A DNA stretch of 18,767 nt from Candidatus Oleimmundimicrobium americanum (GTDB taxonomy: Bacteria; Actinomycetota; Aquicultoria; UBA3085; Oleimmundimicrobiaceae), in assembly GCA_002366545.1 (NCBI GenBank), contig DFBH01000046.1, forward strand, positions 1 through 18,767, in the 5' to 3' direction. Below the pieces are notes generated by a model. It saw nothing but the letters and a program-made list of their open reading frames with translations. It was not told where the DNA came from and ran no database searches. Positions 14,184 to 18,767 of this stretch are shown piece by piece. A program made the position numbers and the translations under genes. Within the stretch, counting starts at the first letter, position 1. The number at the start of each line of letters is the position of its first letter.

Positions 14184-16436
14184 ATGGCACAGAAGCATGA
14201 GCTAGCTAAGGACTTGGGAGTAATTGAGGCACTAACCATAGGCATTGGAACTATGATTGGGGCAGGCATCTTCGTCTTGCCGGGCATCGTAGCCCAAAAA
14301 GCAGGTCCCGCTGCCATAATTTCTTTTCTACTGGGAGGGACAGTTGCTCTGTTGGCAGCATTAAGTCTCTCTGAACTGGCTACGGGGATGCCCAAATCTG
14401 GCGGGAGCTACTATTATGTAAACCGGGCGTTAGGGCCAATTTTTGGCTCAATTGTCGGGTACGGAATGTGGTTCGGCTTAATCTTTGCCTCTGCCTTCTA
14501 TATGATTGGATTCGGAAGATATCTTACCCTTTTCTTTGCCATTCCCGAAAAACTCAGTGCGGTCATCGTATTTCTTGTTTTAGCAGCCATAAATTATCTG
14601 GGTGCTAAGGTAACGGGGAAGGCTCAAAATATTATAGTTATAAGTTTGATAATCATACTTAGCATCTTTGTTGCGTGGGGTGCGTTTAATGTAGATGCTC
14701 AACTGCTTAAACCTTTTGTTCCTTTTGGCTGGAGTCCACTCGTAGGCTTAGCGGGCCTTCTTTTCATAACTTACTGTGGATTTGAGGTTATAGCTACGGT
14801 GGGTGAAGAGATTAAGAACCCGAAAAGGAATATCCCCCTTACGATGATTAGCTCCATAGTTTTTGCTGGCGTCCTTTACGTCCTGGTCATGGTGGTATGC
14901 ACAGGCATAATTCCCTATGGGAAGCTTGGGGGATACACGACGGCAGTTGCCGCCGTAGCAGAGATTTTTTCCGGTCCTGTCGGGGCATCAGTTATGGCCA
15001 TCGGGGCTCTTCTTGCTACAGTTTCTTCCGCTAATGCCAGCATTCTTTCGGCATCTAGGGTAAACTTTGCGATGGGTCGTGATAAGCTCATTTCAAAGTG
15101 GCTTAACGCGGTTCACCCGAAGTTTCTTACCCCACACAGGTCTATCTTTGTCACCAGCGCAATTATTTTAATTCTTATTTGGATAGGAGAGGTAGAGTTT
15201 TTAGCTTCCGTTGCAGGCCTCTTGTTTCTCATGGGACATGCTCTGGTTCACATCTCTTGTCTCGTTATGCGAAAGGCCAATTTAGACTGGTATAAGCCTA
15301 AGTTTAAATCCCCGGGCTATCCTTGGGTACAAATTGCCGGAGCTCTTAGCTGCTTGGCGATAATAGCTCAGATGGAGCTTTCGGCACAGATTGTGGGAGG
15401 CGTATTTGTTTTGGGAGGGGTATTTTGGTACTTTGTTTGGGCCAGAACGAGAACGTCGGTGGAAGGAGCTTTTGGGCGGGCGCTTACGGTTGCTCAGGCT
15501 CCGAAGGTGGAGACGGCGGTGTTGACCGGAAGAGGTAAGATATCCAGTGAAGAATACACGGTTTTGGTGGCGATATCTTATCCTGAACAAGAAAGATTGT
15601 TGATTTCAATCGCAGCCGCCATTGCCAAAAAACACAAGGGTGAGGTTCTGTTGGTTAATGTCATCCCCGTTCCTTTACAGACGGCGCTTGCAGCTGCCCG
15701 CAACCACTTTAAAAAGCGGGATTTTCCTCGGACTAAAATGCTTGAAAGAACAGCTGTTGAAATGGGCAAAAAGTTCGGTGTTGACATAAAAACTCGCTCC
15801 ATCCTTTCACACGATATCTCCAAGACCATTTTAAACATTGCCGCGATTGAAGATTGTGAATTGTTGATGCTGGGATGGAGGGGTTGGACCAAAAGAAGGG
15901 GAGTGATTATGGGGAGTACCATCGATCCGATAGTTAACAACGCGCCATGTGATATTGCGGTAGTGAAGGCAGGTCCACTTAGTCAATTTAAAAAGGTTCT
16001 TTTACCTACAGCAGGCGGGCCCCAGCTTGAGCTTGCTGGTGATGTGGCGACTGCGATAGGAAAACAATTTGGGTCTAAAATAACAGCGATCCATATCGTC
16101 TCCTCCGAGGAAGAAAAGGAAGCTGGAGAAGATAGGCTTAATGAGCACTTAAAGGAGATTAAAGTAAAAATGCGTGTCGACAGCAAGATTTTAATATCAA
16201 GTTCACCGGCTGATGCCATAGTGAAGGAAGCTGAATCCCATGATGTTGTGGTTATAGGAGCGACTCGCGAAGGATTGTTCCAGCAACTGATGTTTGGCAC
16301 TATCCCCGAGGGTATAGCCAAGGGCACGGGCAAGCCCGTCATTATGGTGAAAAAATTTGAGGGAGTCGTCGCATCCTTCATAAAAAGATTGGCGGGGATG
16401 GTTGGCATAAGAGCTAAAAACAATGAAGTTCAGTAG
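14184..16436 (+). CDS. APC-family amino-acid permease fused to two universal stress protein domains
   Basis: 750 residues from the ATG at 14184, chosen because GGGAGA lies 7 bases upstream and a TATATT/TATTAT -10-like site (14143-14150) would place the transcript start downstream of the earlier in-frame starts. Residues 1-430 are an amino acid-polyamine-organocation transporter: GIGTMIGAGIFVLPG (helix 1, substrate loop), ELATGMPKSGGSYYY (helix 2-3), the FITYCGFEVIATVGEEIKNPKRNIP segment and about 12 helices. After a basic linker come two UspA-like domains, about 460-600 and 605-725, each ending in a nucleotide-loop pattern (GWRGWTKRR...MGSTIDPIV and GATREGLFQ...FGTIPEGIA). The USP parts should be cytoplasmic and may sense ATP/AMP or other ligands (inference). 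The substrate is unknown. Confidence 0.9.
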   Translation: MAQKHELAKDLGVIEALTIGIGTMIGAGIFVLPGIVAQKAGPAAIISFLLGGTVALLAALSLSELATGMPKSGGSYYYVNRALGPIFGSIVGYGMWFGLIFASAFYMIGFGRYLTLFFAIPEKLSAVIVFLVLAAINYLGAKVTGKAQNIIVISLIIILSIFVAWGAFNVDAQLLKPFVPFGWSPLVGLAGLLFITYCGFEVIATVGEEIKNPKRNIPLTMISSIVFAGVLYVLVMVVCTGIIPYGKLGGYTTAVAAVAEIFSGPVGASVMAIGALLATVSSANASILSASRVNFAMGRDKLISKWLNAVHPKFLTPHRSIFVTSAIILILIWIGEVEFLASVAGLLFLMGHALVHISCLVMRKANLDWYKPKFKSPGYPWVQIAGALSCLAIIAQMELSAQIVGGVFVLGGVFWYFVWARTRTSVEGAFGRALTVAQAPKVETAVLTGRGKISSEEYTVLVAISYPEQERLLISIAAAIAKKHKGEVLLVNVIPVPLQTALAAARNHFKKRDFPRTKMLERTAVEMGKKFGVDIKTRSILSHDISKTILNIAAIEDCELLMLGWRGWTKRRGVIMGSTIDPIVNNAPCDIAVVKAGPLSQFKKVLLPTAGGPQLELAGDVATAIGKQFGSKITAIHIVSSEEEKEAGEDRLNEHLKEIKVKMRVDSKILISSSPADAIVKEAESHDVVVIGATREGLFQQLMFGTIPEGIAKGTGKPVIMVKKFEGVVASFIKRLAGMVGIRAKNNEVQ

Positions 16437-16525
16437 GGCGTTTTAACATTGCGATTAGGCAGTAAGGTAAAATCAGATTAAGTTGTGGAGAGCGAACTAG
16501 AATACATGAGAACTACAAGAAAACC

Positions 16526-17425
16526 CTAACAGATCTCTTCAACCAAAAACTCAACCATCTCGGCAAAACCGAGGCCCATTTCGTTTTCGGTTATAAATAC
16601 GTTTTCATGCTTCATAATCTCTTTATCTATTCCATTATTTCCGTTTAGTGCGTTTCTAACCAGGAAAAACGCTCCGACGTATGGAGCAAGAATTATATCC
16701 GAAAACGCATCTCCGATTGCGACGGTGCGCTCTTTCGGTATTTTTCTAATTTCTCTATCTCTTTTGAGCCCCTCCGGTTTTCCCGTTAGCTTTGGGAGGA
16801 GATGATATGCGTGTATTTCGGGCAGGTTTTTATTTAATGTTCCCCAACGCTTTATTATCCCGTTATCTACCATGGTGAGCCAGGAGAACCCGTTTTCTTC
16901 AAGCAGTTTTATTGCCTCTTTAACATCTATGAATCCCCTGAATACGTGGGTGCATTTGCGGTTTTCGGACCAAGGGGTGTGATATTCAAGACGGCCGGGA
17001 TATTTCTCAAAAAGCAATTTCACCGCTCCCGATTTTGCGATGGTTTCAAAGAGATTTTCTTCGGTTACCCGGCAGCAACCGGGATTTTCAATAATCTTTT
17101 TTCCAAGGTCATAAACAATTTCGCAGCCGAGTTCGGCGATGTAATTTTTAAATCCCAACAATCGCGCGTCTCCGAAAAGTTGGCGGGCGCTTCGCCCGGA
17201 TATCATAACCATATCAATATCGCTTTTATGGACATCAACTATGGCTTTTGCGGGCTCCAGAGTATATTCTCCGGTTGCGGTTAAGAAGATTGACCCTCGC
17301 GTTCCAACGAGAGTGGCATCAACGTCTGTGTATATCACCTGTGTTTTCTCAAGGTTCTTCTTAAGCCAATTGGTGTTGTTTTTGAGACCTCTTTTTTTCA
17401 AAAGTTTTTCCGCGTTCAAACCCAT
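16526..17425 (-). CDS. HAD-superfamily hydrolase, sugar-phosphatase (Cof/MPGP-like) type
   Basis: 299 residues. HAD motifs: I, YTDVDATLV with D34 and D36 (nucleophile and acid) and T38; II, ISGRS with S76; III, a lysine near GKPEGLKR (K216); IV, GDAFSD with D239 and D243. The C2-type cap between motifs II and III (about residues 85-200) puts it with mannosyl-3-phosphoglycerate, sucrose-phosphate and trehalose-phosphate phosphatases. Motif II ISGRSARQLF and the phrase ELGCEIVYDLGK resemble that group, but the substrate is not decided. An N-terminal extension of about 28 basic residues precedes the core, longer than in most relatives. GGAGGAT precedes the ATG. It is divergent from a hexose-1-phosphate uridylyltransferase, which suits a sugar-phosphate or compatible-solute role (inference). 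Confidence 0.8.
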   Translation of the reverse strand: MGLNAEKLLKKRGLKNNTNWLKKNLEKTQVIYTDVDATLVGTRGSIFLTATGEYTLEPAKAIVDVHKSDIDMVMISGRSARQLFGDARLLGFKNYIAELGCEIVYDLGKKIIENPGCCRVTEENLFETIAKSGAVKLLFEKYPGRLEYHTPWSENRKCTHVFRGFIDVKEAIKLLEENGFSWLTMVDNGIIKRWGTLNKNLPEIHAYHLLPKLTGKPEGLKRDREIRKIPKERTVAIGDAFSDIILAPYVGAFFLVRNALNGNNGIDKEIMKHENVFITENEMGLGFAEMVEFLVEEIC

Positions 17426-17459
17426 AAAAATTATCCTCCATGAAAACTAAATTCTTTAC

Positions 17460-17488
17460 TTGCGAGCTTACTCACCATAGCTTACCAT
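17460..17488 (+). promoter_or_regulatory. Possible promoter for the uridylyltransferase gene
   Basis: TTGCGA (17460-17465) and TACCAT (17483-17488) are separated by 17 bases in the 88-base gap between the divergent HAD and galT genes; each matches the consensus at 4 of 6 positions. The leader to the ATG at 17514 would be short. Within it the sequence AGCTTAC...CCATA is nearly repeated, which could mark a binding site. Weak evidence. Confidence 0.3.
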
Positions 17489-17513
17489 AAAATTGATAAA
17501 CCAAGGAGGAATG

Positions 17514-18533
17514 ATGTCTGAGATAAGAAGAGATCCCATCAGTAAATCTTGGATTATTTTGGCCACCGAACGGGCCAAACGGTCGTCGGATTTTATGGAA
17601 ATTCAGAGAGAGGAAAAGACGGCTAAGTCAAAATGTCCTTTTTGCGGAAAAGGGGAAATGACGGAGCCACTTGATTCTTTTGCCGTGTGGCCCGGAGAAA
17701 GAGTTGGCGAAGAGAAGCCAATTTGGAAGACGCGAGTCCTGCCAAACAAGTTTCCCGCTTTATACCCAAGCGTTGAATTGGTACAAGATTCAGAAAAAGG
17801 GCTGTACCACTTTTTAAGCGGCACGGGAGGTCATGAGGTTATAGTGGATAGTCCCGCGCATGATGAAACTTTTGCCACAATGTCTTTGGACCAACTTAGG
17901 GCCATTATAAATACCTATGCTCACCGTTACAAATTTTGGAAATTGGATCCTCGCATCGCATATGTTTTGGTGTTTAGAAATTATAAGAGGGCTGCCGGCG
18001 CTTCCCTATCCCATCCTCATTCTCAGGTCATAGCAACCCCTATAATTCCTCCCAGGATAAGCGAGGAAATGGACCAGGTTAAGGACTATTACGAACAGAA
18101 TGACAGTTGTGTTTTTTGTGACATTTTGAAGCTTGAGATGGAGGATAAAGCAAAGCGAAAAGTTTTTGAAAACGATACGATGTTTGCGTTCTGTCCGTTT
18201 GCTTCAAGGATTCCTTTTGAAATTTGCATAGCCCCCAAAGAACACGAGGGCTCTATGAAGAATTTACCTAAGAATCAAGTGCAAGATTTAGCGGAGACGC
18301 TTTCGGCGGTTTTTAAGAAACTGGCCAAACTCTTAAATGATCCGGCTTACAACTTCTCGATACATGTTGCTCCGCTTAAGACGCCGGACCTTGTTTACTA
18401 TCACTGGCATATTGAAATTTTGCCGAGGCTCACCATCGCCGCTGGGTTTGAGTGGGGAAGCGGAATTTATATCAATGTTGTATCGCCCGAGAAGGCGGCA
18501 AAGGAGTTAAGGGAAACGGATGAAGCTTTCTGA
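17514..18533 (+). CDS. galT: Galactose-1-phosphate (hexose-1-phosphate) uridylyltransferase
   Basis: 339 residues from the ATG at 17514, with AAGGAGG (17503-17509) just upstream; an adjacent ATG at 17511 would add one residue. The enzyme swaps UMP between UDP-glucose and galactose-1-phosphate via a uridylyl-histidine intermediate in the Leloir pathway. Two zinc-type Cys pairs are seen, CPFC (C41/C44) and CVFC (C199/C202). The active-site triad HPH is at 167-169 in SLSHPHSQVIATP, with H169 the expected nucleophile. The late HWHIEILPR (297-305) is also typical, as is the start RRDPISKSWIILATERAKR. No galK or galE is in the window, so the true sugar may be galactose or another hexose; archaeal and actinobacterial members are sometimes broader. 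Neighbour on the other strand is a sugar-phosphatase-like HAD protein. Confidence 0.92.
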   Translation: MSEIRRDPISKSWIILATERAKRSSDFMEIQREEKTAKSKCPFCGKGEMTEPLDSFAVWPGERVGEEKPIWKTRVLPNKFPALYPSVELVQDSEKGLYHFLSGTGGHEVIVDSPAHDETFATMSLDQLRAIINTYAHRYKFWKLDPRIAYVLVFRNYKRAAGASLSHPHSQVIATPIIPPRISEEMDQVKDYYEQNDSCVFCDILKLEMEDKAKRKVFENDTMFAFCPFASRIPFEICIAPKEHEGSMKNLPKNQVQDLAETLSAVFKKLAKLLNDPAYNFSIHVAPLKTPDLVYYHWHIEILPRLTIAAGFEWGSGIYINVVSPEKAAKELRETDEAF

Positions 18534-18679
18534 AACAAAATCATTAAAATCACTAGAGGGGCGACAGGGAAACGAAAGAGAAGGATGGTAATGAGGAAAT
18601 TTATGAGATGCTTGCGGACTTAATGTGGTTAAATGGATTAATTGCGACTGGATTGATTCAGTTAACGGAGAATTCCGGC

Positions 18680-18699
18680 ACATCTTTGTGAGAAGATGT
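18680..18699 (+). repeat. Perfect 7-bp stem-loop downstream of galT
   Basis: ACATCTT (18680-18686) and AAGATGT (18693-18699) form a perfect stem with the 6-base loop TGTGAG; GG and CC just outside could extend it past a one-base bulge. It lies 146 bases after the galT stop and lacks a T-run, so it is not a standard terminator. The rest of 18534-18767 shows no gene that I can support. Confidence 0.4.
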
Positions 18700-18767
18700 C
18701 CCACAAAAATGCAAGTTAGAACATAAAATACTTCGGGAGCGTGTAATATCAATTGTTTTCAAACATT

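Noticed and set aside
1..18767. CRISPR array, tRNA, rRNA, prophage or complete insertion sequence
   Set aside because: I found no regularly spaced repeats, no cloverleaf or rRNA-like segment, and no integrase or intact transposase.

Overview
The window looks like a piece of chromosome from an uncultured or little-studied bacterium of moderate GC, most likely from the Gram-positive side of the tree (deep Actinomycetota or Bacillota-like). Two things suggest this. The order mnmG-rsmG-parA-parB is the classic arrangement near the replication origin, and ribosome binding sites are mostly of the AAGGTGA/GGAGG type with frequent GTG and TTG starts. The phylum is inference; no rRNA or other strong marker is present.

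Layout. 1-2965: the 3' end of mnmG (tRNA modification), rsmG (16S rRNA methylation), then parA and parB (chromosome partitioning), tightly packed with start/stop overlaps. 3058-6680: a second plus-strand cluster holding a large secreted/membrane protein with an alkaline-phosphatase-like domain, a small YtxH-type membrane protein, and D-alanine--D-alanine ligase; the theme is the cell envelope. The reading frame of the large gene looks disturbed at both ends. 6681-7506: about 830 bases of mostly non-coding DNA with several palindromic repeats and one possible 53-residue Cys-containing ORF. 7507-10624 (minus): a calcium-type P-type ATPase overlapping a small multidrug-export-family membrane protein. 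10749-12830 (plus): a membrane-anchored polysaccharide deacetylase and a glycerate 2-kinase. 12845-13024 (minus): a tiny protein with two Cys pairs. 13080-13700: a gene-free stretch with a GC-rich palindromic island, heptamer repeats, a long hairpin and an AT-rich tract. 13707-14006 (minus): a small protein joining an 11-residue-repeat helix to a ribbon-helix-helix DNA-binding domain, with a near-perfect 21-bp palindrome just upstream. 14184-16436 (plus): an amino-acid permease fused to two universal-stress-protein domains. 16526-17425 (minus): a HAD phosphatase of the sugar-phosphatase type, divergent from 17514-18533 (plus), a GalT-type hexose-1-phosphate uridylyltransferase. 18534-18767 has no gene that I can support, only a hairpin.

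The genes are mostly housekeeping (replication-linked, envelope, ion and solute transport, sugar-phosphate metabolism). I see no phage, complete insertion sequence, CRISPR array, tRNA or rRNA, and no defence island. The items most worth a second look are the two possible frame breaks in the phosphatase-like gene, the palindrome next to the ribbon-helix-helix gene, and the foldback repeats in the two long gene-free stretches.
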